In this document: positions 15,954 to 24,393 of the stretch, in pieces | Layout: each line of letters opens with the position of its first letter | Numbering within the stretch: position 1 is the stretch's first letter | Source of the DNA: CAZFLM01 sp964519955 | GTDB taxonomy: Bacteria; Armatimonadota; Chthonomonadetes; Chthonomonadales; CAJBBX01 | DNA length: 64,000 bases | Assembly: GCA_964519955.1 (NCBI GenBank) | Contig: CAZFLM010000028.1 | Location: 1 to 64,000, forward strand | Direction of reading: 5' to 3' | The notes under the pieces: model-generated | Database searches by the model: none | Seen by the model: the letters and a program-made list of their open reading frames with translations, nothing else | What the model was told of the DNA's origin: nothing | Translations under genes and position numbers: made by a program

Positions 15954-18041
15954 GTGAAGCGTGGACTATCGTGGACGTGGTGCCTTGGGTTGATGTTGTG
16001 GACGGCCGTGCCCGTGGTTGCCCAACCCCCAGCCGCCCTCGACGCCCGGAGCGCGCGGATCGAGGCGGACGCCACGCGCGGGGCGAAGGTGAAGCTCACC
16101 GGCGAGGGCGGGGTGGTGTTCTCGGGGCACCAGTTCAGCGAGTCGTCTGCCACGGTCGGCGTGACCTGCGGCGCGGACCGCGTATTCGAGACGCGCTTCG
16201 TGTTCACGCGGCCGCAGGGGTTCTACGCGCACATGCTGTACCTGTCGCCGCGGGTGACGGGCGCCGGGGCGTATCGCATCTCGTACCGCTTCGTCGGCGC
16301 CAGCCCGGTCTCGTGGAACAACACCGGCTTCTACCTCACCAACACGGCCTCCGAGGCGTACAAGACCAACCAGCTCGACCCCACGCCGCTGGCCGGTGCG
16401 CCATACCGGCTGACGTACGGGCGGGAGTATGTCGCCTGCGCGGCGGTGCGCGACGTGCCGGGCGGCGTGAACATCCGCTTCTACCTGCACGACACCACGG
16501 TGCAGGATGACGACCTCGTGCCGCTCTTCGAGTGCACCGACACACGCCCGGACCGCCTGGCAGGCAGCGCGTCGGACCAGGTGCAGGTCGGGTGCGGCGG
16601 GCTGGTGCATCCCGCGTCGCCGGTGTGGTTCGGGGCGATGTGGGCGTATGGCTGGGACCACCTGGGGGCGAGGCGGGAGCGCTCCGACGCGCCGATCGCG
16701 CCGACCGCCGACCTCGTCGCGCCCGTGCCGACCCAGCGCACCGAGCTGCCGAACGTCTTCGGCGACAACATGGTGCTGCAGCGGCGCAAGCCCATCGCCG
16801 TGTGGGGGCGGGGGATCGACGGGGATCGGGTGACCGTCACTCTGGCTGGAAGGAGCCGCACCGCGCGGGTGGCAGGCGGGCGATGGCGCGTGAACCTGCC
16901 GGCGGTGCGGGCGGGCGGCCCGTTCGAGCTTGTGGTGAAGGGGCGCGACCGCACGCTGACCGTCAAGGACGTGCTCATCGGCGAGGTGTGGGTGCTCGGC
17001 GGCCAGTCGAACATGGGCTTCTGGCTGAGCGTCACGAGCGAGGCGGCGACCGAGGTCCCGCGCAGCGACTGCCCCACGATCCGCATCTTCCAGGGATGGC
17101 ATCCGTCGGCGAGCGAGCCGCAGTTCGACGTGGACGGCGGGGCGTGGCACGCCATCTCGCCGGCGCTGGAGGGGCACTACTCGGCGATCGGCTACTACTT
17201 CGCCCGCGAGCTGCAGAAGCGGTACGGCGTGCCCATCGCCCTGCTCGACGTGTCCACGCCCGCAACCGGCATCGAGTGCTGGCTGAGCGCGAAGGCGGCG
17301 GAGAGCGTGTACGGCGAGGACCTCTACGAGGTGCCCGGGCGCTACCCGCCGGGCGTACAGGACCCGGCGAGCTACTACAACGGCAAGGTGGCGCCCGTCA
17401 TGCCGTCCAGCGTCGCGGGCATCATCTGGTACCAGGGCGACGGCAGCGACGCCGCGACGGGGCTGGCCTACCGCCGGCGCCTGGCTGCGCTTATCCCGGA
17501 CTGGCGCGCCGGCTTCGGCCAGGGCGACCTGCCGTTCCTCGTGGTGCAGATTCCTCAGTTCGAGGGCTGCTCGCCGGAGATGCGGGAGACGCAGTGCCTG
17601 GCGGCGCTCGGGGCCAAGCGCGTGGGGCTGGCGGTGACGCTGGACACCGGCGACCCGAAGGACATCCACCCGAAGCAGAAACGCCCGGTGGCGGAACGCC
17701 TCGCGCTGCTGGCCCGGCAGATCGCCTACCGTGAGCCGATCGAGGGCTTCGGACCGATATACCGATCATTGGTCGTCCGCGGCGGCAAGGTGTACCTGAC
17801 ATTCGACCACGCCGGCGGCGGACTGGAGCTGCGGGGCGCGGGTGGGTTCGAGGTGTGTGGCCCGGATGGCAAGTACGAGAAGGCGAGCGCGCAGGTGGTC
17901 GGGCGGAACCAGTTGGACGTCTGGTCGGAACGCGTGCCGCGCCCGGTGGCTGTGCGCTACGCGTGGGCGCCAGTGCCCGAGATCAGCCTGTACAACAAGG
18001 AGGGGCTGCTCGCCAGCCCGTTCCGCACCTCGCGGGAGTAG
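15954..18041 (+). CDS. Sialate O-acetylesterase-like secreted esterase
   Basis: This 695-residue protein has a signal peptide (cleavage near VVAQ). An N-terminal beta-sandwich of about 230 residues precedes a domain typical of bacterial sialate O-acetylesterases: LPNVFGDNMVLQRRKPIAVW, GEVWVLGGQSNM with catalytic Ser352, WYQGDGSD, and a C-terminal DIHPKQK with Asp570 and His572. These enzymes deacetylate sialic acids or plant polysaccharides outside the cytoplasm. The start is GTG 15954 with GGAG upstream; the nearest upstream ATG has no ribosome-binding site and would add an unlikely N-terminus. In this setting, plant-glycan deacetylation is more likely than sialic acid work. Confidence 0.85.
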   Translation: MKRGLSWTWCLGLMLWTAVPVVAQPPAALDARSARIEADATRGAKVKLTGEGGVVFSGHQFSESSATVGVTCGADRVFETRFVFTRPQGFYAHMLYLSPRVTGAGAYRISYRFVGASPVSWNNTGFYLTNTASEAYKTNQLDPTPLAGAPYRLTYGREYVACAAVRDVPGGVNIRFYLHDTTVQDDDLVPLFECTDTRPDRLAGSASDQVQVGCGGLVHPASPVWFGAMWAYGWDHLGARRERSDAPIAPTADLVAPVPTQRTELPNVFGDNMVLQRRKPIAVWGRGIDGDRVTVTLAGRSRTARVAGGRWRVNLPAVRAGGPFELVVKGRDRTLTVKDVLIGEVWVLGGQSNMGFWLSVTSEAATEVPRSDCPTIRIFQGWHPSASEPQFDVDGGAWHAISPALEGHYSAIGYYFARELQKRYGVPIALLDVSTPATGIECWLSAKAAESVYGEDLYEVPGRYPPGVQDPASYYNGKVAPVMPSSVAGIIWYQGDGSDAATGLAYRRRLAALIPDWRAGFGQGDLPFLVVQIPQFEGCSPEMRETQCLAALGAKRVGLAVTLDTGDPKDIHPKQKRPVAERLALLARQIAYREPIEGFGPIYRSLVVRGGKVYLTFDHAGGGLELRGAGGFEVCGPDGKYEKASAQVVGRNQLDVWSERVPRPVAVRYAWAPVPEISLYNKEGLLASPFRTSRE

Positions 18042-18546
18042 CGGCGGCCGGGCGGGTGGTCCGGTGGTGTGAAACCACCGGCAGCGTGGCCTGCGGCCGA
18101 CCGTCCTGGCGGACGGGTGCGTGGCGGGGGCGCGCGGTTGCGGTCCCGTATGATGCGCCGACGCCGTGGTGGGATGGGCCTCCGTGCCCGTCCAGGTTGG
18201 CTCGCGGACGGGTGCGTGGCGAGGGGCGCGCGGTTGCGGTCCCGTGTGATGCGCCNNNNNNNNNNNNNNNNNNNNNNNNNNNNNNNNNNNNNNNNNNNNN
18301 NNNNNNNNNNNNNNNNNNNNNNNNNNNNNNNNNNNNNNNNNNNNNNNNNNNNNNNGAATCACCCGGCTGGCGGGCCTGCGGCCGACCGTCCTCGCGGACG
18401 GGTGCGTGGCGAGGGGGCGTGGTTGCGTACCACCGCCTGCGCAACGCGACGCGAGCCGGATCCTTCGCAACGGCGGCTCAGGATGACGTCAACGGCGGGC
18501 CATCCACTAGCCACTAGCCACTGACCACTGCCTTCTGGGAGACCAC
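18042..18546. repeat. Two-stem hairpin repeats around a scaffold gap
   Basis: These 505 bp hold no gene. At 18058-18130 stands CCGGTGGTGTGAAACCACCG(G), then GGCCTGCGGCC, then CCGTCCTGGCGGACGG with a GTGCGTGGCG tail. Part of this recurs at 18196-18236 and again at 18370-18420 after the N run. The same block occurs at 20875-20932 inside the next gene, and with altered pairing at 5065-5190. The right end holds CCACTAGCCACTAGCCACTG short repeats and the GGGAGA ribosome-binding site of the next gene. Confidence 0.8.
18256..18355. other. Scaffold gap (100 N)
   Basis: There are exactly 100 undetermined bases. Copies of the same repeat flank the gap, which suggests an unresolved array rather than a missing gene. 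Confidence 0.98.
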
Positions 18547-21500
18547 ATGACGGCTCGACATCTGCTTGGCATCGCGATCGGTCTGCTGCTCGTGCTGGCT
18601 CTCGCCGCGGCGGCGCCCAACCCGCGCGCGGCGGGGCAGACGGGCGACAACGCGGCGCTGTTGGCCGAGGCGCGGCTCGTGGACGCCGAGGCGCTGCGGC
18701 TGGCCATCGACGACCTGTCGCGCACGTTCGGCGCGCGGTATCCGAAGGCGGCTGAGTACAGGCGGCGGCTGGCGGAGTTGGCGCCCGGGTATGCGGCGTC
18801 GCTGCAAGCGGCCGAGCGCGGCGACGGGGCGGGGCTGGCGGCCGTGCGCAGGATGATAGAGCTGAAGCGGGAGGCGCTGCTGGCCAACCCGCTGCTCGAC
18901 CTCGACCGCCTGCTGCTGGTGCGGCGGAACGAGCGCCAGATGGGCCTGCCGCAGAACTGGGAGAGCCAGTCCAGCCTGCCGATGCGGGGCTACGACAACG
19001 AGATCGCCGTTCTCTCACCGGTGCGGCCGGAGGGGCGGTTGACCACGCTGTACAAGCCCGCCGACGGGCGCTACGTGGGCGACCTGGACCTGCACTTCGA
19101 CGCAACCAGGCTGCTCCTCACCATGCCGGGCGACAACGGGCGCTGGCAGGTGTTCGAGATGCCCACGGCGGGCGGCGAACCGATGCAGCTCCCGCTCATC
19201 CACGAGCCCGACGTCGACAACTACTCCGCCTGCTACCTGCCCGACGGCGCGACGCTCTTCAGCAGCACCGCCCCGTTCGTCGGCGTGCCGTGCGTCACCG
19301 GCTCCTCGCACGTGTCCAACTTCTACCGGCTGGAGACCTCGGGCGCCATCCGCCGCCTCACCTTCGAGCAGGACCACGACTGGTGCCCGACAGTGGCGGA
19401 GGACGGCCGTGTGATGTATCTGCGGTGGGAGTACACGGACATCCCGCACTTCGTGGCGCGGCGCATGTTCTCGATGAACCCGGATGGGACGAACCAGCTC
19501 GCGATGTACGGCAGCAACGGGTACTGGCCGAACTCTAGCTTCTACACGCGCCCCATCCCTGGGTATCCCACGCAGTACGTCACGGTGGTCGGCGGGCACC
19601 ACGGCGTGGCGCGCATGGGCGAGTTGGTGCTCTTCGACACGGCCAAGGGGAGCCAGGAGGCCGCCGGCGCGGTGCAGCGCATCCCCGGCCGCGGCAAGCC
19701 GGTGCAGCCCGTCATCGTCGACCACCTCGTCGACGAGAGCTGGCCCAAGTTCCTCCACCCGCGGCCGCTGAGCGACAAGTACTTCCTGGTCTCCTGCAAG
19801 CCAACGCCGCAGTCGAAGTGGGGCATCTACCTGGCCGACACGCTCGACAACTTGCAGCTCATCCGCGAGACGCCGGACGGCGCGCTGCTGGAGCCGATCC
19901 CGCTGCGACCGCGCAAGACGCCGCCGGTCATCCCGAGCCGCGTGAGGCCGGACACGCGCGAGGCCACGGTGGCCATCAGCGACATCTACGCCGGGCCCGG
20001 GCTCCGGGGAGTGCCGCGCGGCACGGTGAAGCGGCTGCGCGTGCTCAGCTACCAGTTCGCCTACCACAACATGGGCGGGCAGGTGAACCGCGTGGGGCTC
20101 GACGGGCCGTGGGACGTGAAGCGCATCATCGGCACGGTGCCCGTCATGCCGGATGGGTCGGCCTACTTCCGCATCCCGGCCAACACGCCCATCAGCATCC
20201 AGCCGCTCGATGCGGACGGCAAGGCGATCCAGCTCATGCGCAGTTGGATGACCGCCATGCCGGGCGAGACGCTCTCGTGCGTGGGCTGCCACGCGAAGCC
20301 GAGCGGCTCCACGTACAACGCCGCCAGCCTCGCAGCCGCCCGGCGGCCCACCGCCATTGCGCCCTGGTACGGGCCGATGCGCGGGTTCGGCTTCCGCCGC
20401 GAGGTGCAGCCGGTGCTCGACCGCTACTGCGTGTCGTGCCACGGCGGCTCGGCGGCCCCCGACCTGCGCGAGAGGCCGGACGAGCACCCGAAGGCCGGCG
20501 ATCCGGGCTACAACAACGGCACCCACTTCCCGCCGTCGTACGTGGCGCTGCGGAGCTATGTGCGGACGCCCACGATCGAGAGCGACATCCATCTGCTCGA
20601 TCCGTACGAGTACCACGCGGACACGACGCGCCTGGTGCGGACGCTGCGCAAGGGGCACCACGGGGTGACGCTGAGCGCGGAGGGCTGGGACCGCCTCGTC
20701 ACCTGGATCGACCTGAACACGCCCGCGCACGGAACCTGGACGGACATCGTGGGACCGCAGATGGTGGACCACCAGCGCGAGCGACGCGTGGCGATGGACC
20801 GCAAGTACGCCAACCTGGACGACGATGCCGAGGCGGTCCGGCCGACCGTGGTGCGGCTCGCGGAGGGCACGCCGTCCGGTGGTGTGAAACCACCGGCAGG
20901 GCGGCCTTCGGCCAATCGTCCTCCGGACGGAACCCGTACCGCGGCGTTGGTGCCTGGAGGGCGGCGCTCCGTCGCCGCCGCGCCGGGCGAGACGCGCACC
21001 GTGGACCTGGGCGGCGGGGTGTCGCTGCGGCTCGTGCGCCTGCCGGCCGGCGGGTACCAGGTCGGCGACGCGGCAGGGGAGGTGGATGAGCTGCCCGTTC
21101 GCCGCGTCTCAGTCGGCGGCGGCGTGTGGATGGGCGCGCTGGAGATCACGAACCGCCAGTATGCGCTGTACGACCCCACGCACGACAGCCGGCTGGAGAC
21201 GGGCGACTTCCTGCAGTTCAGCGCCCGAGAGCGCGGCTACGCGGTGAACGCGCCAGACCAACCCGTGTGCCGCGTGAGTTGGCGCGAGGCGATGGCGTTC
21301 TGCGACTGGCTCACGCGCCGCACTCAGATGCGCTTCTCTCTGCCGACCGAAGACGAGTGGGAGGCGGCTTGCCGCGCCGGCTCGACGACGCCGATGAGCT
21401 GGGGCGCGGCAGACGCGGACTTCGGCAAGCTGGCGAATCTGGCGGATCACAGCCTGCGGTTCGTGGACACGTTCGACTGGGGGCTGCCGTCCGGCGCGGT

Positions 21501-21810
21501 GCCGCCGTGGCGCCCGGCCATCGACGCGGTGAACGATGGCCACCGCGTGTCGGCGCCGGTGGGAAGCTACCCGCCGAATGCGTGGGGCCTCCAAGACATG
21601 CACGGCAACGTGGCGGAGTGGACGGCCAGCGCGTACCAGAGCCTGCCCGGGGACAGGCGGGTCGTCCGCGGCGGCTCGTGGTACGATCGGCCCAAGGACG
21701 CGCGCGCCTCGTCGCGCGCTGGCTACTACCCGTGGCAGCGCGTCTTCGACGTGGGCTTCCGCGTGGTACTGCGCGAAGGCGACGGGCGCGTGGCCGTGCG
21801 GGGACGGTGA
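18547..21810 (+). CDS. HzsA-like dihaem cytochrome fused to FGE-type domain
   Basis: This 1,087-residue exported protein starts with a signal peptide (cleavage in the Ala-rich stretch before residue 35). A helical segment and a beta-propeller-like region (about 150-560) follow; they resemble the middle domain of hydrazine synthase alpha-related proteins. Two c-type haem motifs follow, CVGCH at 578-582 and CVSCH at 628-632. Residues 777-796 are encoded by a dispersed hairpin repeat and form a proline-rich linker. Residues 830-1085 form a formylglycine-generating-enzyme/sulfatase-modifying domain (EITNRQYALYD, LPTEDEWEAACRAG, NAWGLQDMHGNVAEWT, VRGGSWYD). HzsA-related proteins are widespread outside anammox bacteria and have no known role there. 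The FGE-like part may bind ligands or oxidise a partner. ATG 18547 has GGGAGA upstream. Confidence 0.8.
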   Translation: MTARHLLGIAIGLLLVLALAAAAPNPRAAGQTGDNAALLAEARLVDAEALRLAIDDLSRTFGARYPKAAEYRRRLAELAPGYAASLQAAERGDGAGLAAVRRMIELKREALLANPLLDLDRLLLVRRNERQMGLPQNWESQSSLPMRGYDNEIAVLSPVRPEGRLTTLYKPADGRYVGDLDLHFDATRLLLTMPGDNGRWQVFEMPTAGGEPMQLPLIHEPDVDNYSACYLPDGATLFSSTAPFVGVPCVTGSSHVSNFYRLETSGAIRRLTFEQDHDWCPTVAEDGRVMYLRWEYTDIPHFVARRMFSMNPDGTNQLAMYGSNGYWPNSSFYTRPIPGYPTQYVTVVGGHHGVARMGELVLFDTAKGSQEAAGAVQRIPGRGKPVQPVIVDHLVDESWPKFLHPRPLSDKYFLVSCKPTPQSKWGIYLADTLDNLQLIRETPDGALLEPIPLRPRKTPPVIPSRVRPDTREATVAISDIYAGPGLRGVPRGTVKRLRVLSYQFAYHNMGGQVNRVGLDGPWDVKRIIGTVPVMPDGSAYFRIPANTPISIQPLDADGKAIQLMRSWMTAMPGETLSCVGCHAKPSGSTYNAASLAAARRPTAIAPWYGPMRGFGFRREVQPVLDRYCVSCHGGSAAPDLRERPDEHPKAGDPGYNNGTHFPPSYVALRSYVRTPTIESDIHLLDPYEYHADTTRLVRTLRKGHHGVTLSAEGWDRLVTWIDLNTPAHGTWTDIVGPQMVDHQRERRVAMDRKYANLDDDAEAVRPTVVRLAEGTPSGGVKPPAGRPSANRPPDGTRTAALVPGGRRSVAAAPGETRTVDLGGGVSLRLVRLPAGGYQVGDAAGEVDELPVRRVSVGGGVWMGALEITNRQYALYDPTHDSRLETGDFLQFSARERGYAVNAPDQPVCRVSWREAMAFCDWLTRRTQMRFSLPTEDEWEAACRAGSTTPMSWGAADADFGKLANLADHSLRFVDTFDWGLPSGAVPPWRPAIDAVNDGHRVSAPVGSYPPNAWGLQDMHGNVAEWTASAYQSLPGDRRVVRGGSWYDRPKDARASSRAGYYPWQRVFDVGFRVVLREGDGRVAVRGR
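20875..20932 (+). repeat. Dispersed hairpin repeat in frame inside the HzsA/FGE gene
   Basis: TCCGGTGGTGTGAAACCACC followed by GGCAGGGCGGCCTTCGGCC and CGTCCTCCGGACGG is the same element as the intergenic copy at 18058-18115. Both the palindrome and the downstream hairpins are kept. It is read as PSGGVKPPAGRPSANRPPDG and separates the dihaem domain from the FGE-like domain. Confidence 0.85.
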
Positions 21811-21836
21811 GGCGGGGGCAGGCCGGGTTGACTGCC

Positions 21837-22376
21837 GACGGGGTGCCCGCCCGCCGGGTTGGAACCCGGCGCTGTCATGGGCGAAGTCCCCTTCGGGGAC
21901 TGGAACTCGCTGCGCTGCGCACATCCCAACCCCCGGAGGGGGTTTCGCGAACGGCAGACCGGCGTTTCAACGCCGGGAGCGCCAACGCCACGACCGGCGT
22001 CACGGCGCCGCCGACGGTGTACGCCCGACGGGGTGCCCGCCCGCCGGGTTCAAGCCCGGCGCTGTCATGGGCGAAGTCCCCTCGGGGACTGGAACCCGCC
22101 GCGCCGCGCACACCCCAACCCCCGGAGGGGGTTTCGCAAGCGGCAGACCGGCGTTTCAACGCCGGGAGCGCCAACGCCACGACCGGCGTCACGGCGCCGC
22201 CGACAGGGTGCCCGCCCGCCGGGTCCAAACCCGGCGCTGCCATAGGCGAAGTCCCCTTCGGGGACTGGAAGCCGCCGCGCCGCGCACACCCCAACCCCTG
22301 GAGGGGGTTTCGCGAACGGCAGACCGGCGTTTCAACGCCGGGAGCGCCAACGCCGGACCATCGACGCCGGGAGCGC
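21837..22376. repeat. Tandem array of a four-hairpin repeat (three units)
   Basis: Three units start at 21837, 22027 and 22202 (spacing 190 and 175 bp). Each carries four palindromes in fixed order: CGCCGGGTT-NN-AACCCGGCG, AGTCCCC-TTC-GGGGACT, AACCCCC-GGA-GGGGGTT, and ACCGGCGTTTCAACGCCGG. A single diverged unit lies at 14531-14663, and a two-hairpin version at 57811-57866 in which both stems have changed bases but still pair. No open frame here looks coding. Confidence 0.88.
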
Positions 22377-22451
22377 CAACGCCGGACCATCGACGCCGGG
22401 ACCGCCAACGCCGGACCATCGACGCCGGGACCGCCGCCGCCGGACCATCGA
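22336..22451. repeat. 29-bp tandem repeat, four copies
   Basis: CGCCGGGAGCGCCAACGCCG plus GACCATCGA is repeated head to tail at 22336, 22365, 22394 and 22423, with single substitutions in the later copies and a decayed fifth copy to about 22490. It grows directly out of the last four-hairpin unit. Units abut without spacers, so it is a minisatellite and not a CRISPR array. Confidence 0.88.
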
Positions 22452-22516
22452 CGCCGGGGCCCCCGGCGCGCGGAACCGCCAACGCCGGCATCACGTACGC
22501 CGATGCCGCCGCGCTG

Positions 22517-23092
22517 TCAGTCCGCCGGCGGGCGGAAGCAGCGGCCGATGTCCCACGCGCAGCCTGCGTGCTCGCCGAGGCGCCAGTAGTTGTTGTCGTG
22601 GATCGTGAGGGCGAGCGGGTTCATCTTGGTGGGGTCCGGCACGCCGTCGGTGAGGTACTTCGACTGGGCGTAGGCCTGCACCACGCTGCCGATGTACAGC
22701 TCGTTGTCGCCGCCGTAGTCGAGCACCTGCACGAGCTTGCACTCGAGGTTGAGCGGGCACTCGGCGATCATCGGGGCCTCTTCGAGCTGGCCGTAGAACG
22801 TGGTGAACAGGTCCGACTTGTCCACGCTGCGCCCCGAGACGATGCCGCAGTAGTCGACGATCTCGACCATGTCCGCGGACGGGATGTTCACGCTGAAACA
22901 CCCGGTCTTGCGGATGCCGCAGTTGCTGTAGTGCGTGCGGCGGAGCGAGACGGAGATCATCGGTGGTTCATGCTGCACGATGCCGATCGAGGCGACCACC
23001 AGGTAGTTCGGCTTGTCGTCCACCTGCGCGCCAACGAGTGTTACGGGCAGCGGGTAGAGGAACGTCGCCGCGCCGATCTTGACCTTCTCCAT
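22517..23092 (-). CDS. Flavin reductase-like (FMN-binding split barrel) protein
   Basis: This 191-residue protein has the flavin reductase-like fold: FLYPLPVTLVGAQVDDKPNY, VVASIGIVQHEPPMISVSLR, THYSNCGIRKTGCFSVNIPS. Family members bind FMN and reduce flavin for a partner oxygenase or act on their own. Its length fits the family (150-210 residues). ATG 23092 has GGAGG 7 nt upstream. No oxygenase partner is adjacent. The 3' end abuts the tandem-repeat array, and the 5' side is about 100 bp from the nuclease stop codon on the same strand, so it may be transcribed with that gene. Confidence 0.85.
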   Translation of the reverse strand: MEKVKIGAATFLYPLPVTLVGAQVDDKPNYLVVASIGIVQHEPPMISVSLRRTHYSNCGIRKTGCFSVNIPSADMVEIVDYCGIVSGRSVDKSDLFTTFYGQLEEAPMIAECPLNLECKLVQVLDYGGDNELYIGSVVQAYAQSKYLTDGVPDPTKMNPLALTIHDNNYWRLGEHAGCAWDIGRCFRPPAD

Positions 23093-23196
23093 GTCGATCC
23101 CTCCGAGTTTGTCTATGCCCCAATTCGACCGTGCCGCGTCATCGACCTGCCTGGGTTGTGAGGACGCTGCGACCGAGGAGGTGGCAACCGGCGTTC

Positions 23197-23955
23197 CTAC
23201 AGCCGGCCTGCCCAGTAGCGCTCGCAGCGCGGCCGGAAGTCGCACCGGGCGCACGCCTCGACGGGCTCGGGCTCGACGCCGTCCAGATCGCGGTCGATGA
23301 TCTCCTCGCCAAGCGCCGTGATCTCGGCAGCGAAGCCTGCTGCCTCTTCCTCGGCCATCTCCGCGCTGGCCGCCACGCCGGTCCGCAGGCAGTAGATCGT
23401 CGACGCCACCCGCGTGCCCGGGTTGGCCATCCTCACCGCGAGTTGGTACGACCGCATCGCGAGGTCGCCGGCCACCTCCTCGGCTGTCACGTCGCCGCGG
23501 CCGCTCTTGTAGTCGACGATCTCCAGCAGGCCGTCCGGGTGGCGGTCGATGCGGTCGACGCGGCCGCCGAGGAGGAAGCGCCCCAGGTCCGCGCGCACGG
23601 TCTGTTCCAGGGCGATCGTCTCGATGTCGAGCCCGGCGCGCCGGCGGGCTTCTGCGTGGTACTCGCGCAGGATTTGCTCGGCTGTACGGCGGAACTCGTC
23701 CTCCTGTTCCGCCGTCTCGTAGCCCGCCGACACCCAGCAGGCATCGAGCCGCGCGACGAGGCCCTCCGCGGAGCCGTCGCCCCCTTCTTTGTAGAACGCC
23801 TGCAGCACGCGGTGGAGCGTCGATCCAAAGCTGAACTCGGCGCGCGGTCGGCCGTAGAAGCGGGCCAGGCCGTCGACATAGGTGTAGCGGTACTTGACGA
23901 CGCAGTCGAGGTAGGTGCGGATGCGCGTTGGGCTCAGGACGGGCTTGCGGGGCAT
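23197..23955 (-). CDS. RecB/Cas4-like PD-(D/E)XK nuclease with probable Fe-S cluster
   Basis: This 252-residue protein starts LSPTRIRTYLDCVVKYRYTY, as PDDEXK_1/RecB-type nucleases do. The active-site core is RVDRIDRHPDGLLEIVDYKS, with the Asp of RVDRID and the Asp-x-Lys of DYK. Four cysteines, Cys18 plus Cys235, Cys238 and Cys244 (CARCDFRPRCERYW), match the split 4Fe-4S cluster of Cas4 and AddB. It probably acts on DNA ends with 5'-to-3' polarity, but the partner is unknown. No cas genes or CRISPR array occur in the window, so a Cas4 role is not supported. ATG 23955 has GGAGA at proper spacing. Confidence 0.82.
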   Translation of the reverse strand: MPRKPVLSPTRIRTYLDCVVKYRYTYVDGLARFYGRPRAEFSFGSTLHRVLQAFYKEGGDGSAEGLVARLDACWVSAGYETAEQEDEFRRTAEQILREYHAEARRRAGLDIETIALEQTVRADLGRFLLGGRVDRIDRHPDGLLEIVDYKSGRGDVTAEEVAGDLAMRSYQLAVRMANPGTRVASTIYCLRTGVAASAEMAEEEAAGFAAEITALGEEIIDRDLDGVEPEPVEACARCDFRPRCERYWAGRL

Positions 23956-24037
23956 GGCTGTCTCCGGGTGAGGCGTGCGGCTTCCGACGCCCATTGCGCC
24001 GTCGGGGAGCGGGGCTCCTGCGCCGCTGGGGGAACGC

Positions 24038-24073
24038 GTTCGAGGCCGGCGGGAGGATCCGCCGGCCTCGAAC
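24038..24073. other. Perfect 15-bp stem-loop
   Basis: GTTCGAGGCCGGCGG (24038-24052) pairs perfectly with CCGCCGGCCTCGAAC (24059-24073) around a six-base loop. It lies between the YgiT-like gene and the nuclease gene, both on the minus strand. No T run follows on either strand, so it is not a classical intrinsic terminator. It could be a processing site, an operator or a factor-dependent terminator. Confidence 0.7.
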
Positions 24074-24117
24074 GTTACCAACTGCATGATTGCTGGGGTA
24101 CTCACCGACGAGGAACG

Positions 24118-24393
24118 TCAGGCGTGGCGGTCCAGGTCGTAGATCGGGACTACGGCGACGTCCACGGGGGGCTCGGTGCTCTGGACGACGGCCATCAGGC
24201 GTCCCGTCGTTTGGAGGGAGAAGCCGGTTTCACCGCATCGCGGGCAGACTTCGGCCGGAACATTGCGGATAACCGCTATCCCCGTGGCACTCCTGGGGAG
24301 CGCCATCGTTATGGTTCGTTCTTCGCAGCTTTCGCCGCAAACAGCGCATACTGCCGGCGACGTCAAGCGTCGCCCCTCTTCGCCCCAAGGCAT
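24118..24393 (-). CDS. YgiT/MqsA-type zinc-finger protein
   Basis: This 91-residue protein carries two CxxC pairs, CAVC and CPRC (AEVCPRCGETGFSLQTTGRL), in the spacing of the YgiT-type zinc finger. That domain forms the N-terminus of MqsA antitoxins and occurs alone as an antitoxin paired with DUF4258 toxins. The HTH half of MqsA is absent. ATG 24393 has GGAGGG upstream and is preferred to a longer arginine-rich start. Neither adjacent frame encodes a recognisable DUF4258 or MqsR toxin, so it is an orphan antitoxin or a stand-alone zinc protein. It is the third antitoxin-like gene in the window. Confidence 0.75.
   Translation of the reverse strand: MPWGEEGRRLTSPAVCAVCGESCEERTITMALPRSATGIAVIRNVPAEVCPRCGETGFSLQTTGRLMAVVQSTEPPVDVAVVPIYDLDRHA

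Noticed and set aside
22336..22451. 29-bp repeats looked like CRISPR repeats
   Set aside because: Units abut with no spacers, change gradually, and no cas operon is present.
21837..22516. Arg/Gly-rich open frames through the repeat array
   Set aside because: They only reflect the absence of stop codons in GC-rich repeats; they have no start context and no similarity to any family I recognise.
23197..23955. Cas4 gene of a CRISPR system
   Set aside because: The motifs fit Cas4 and AddB equally, and neither arrays nor other cas genes occur in the window.
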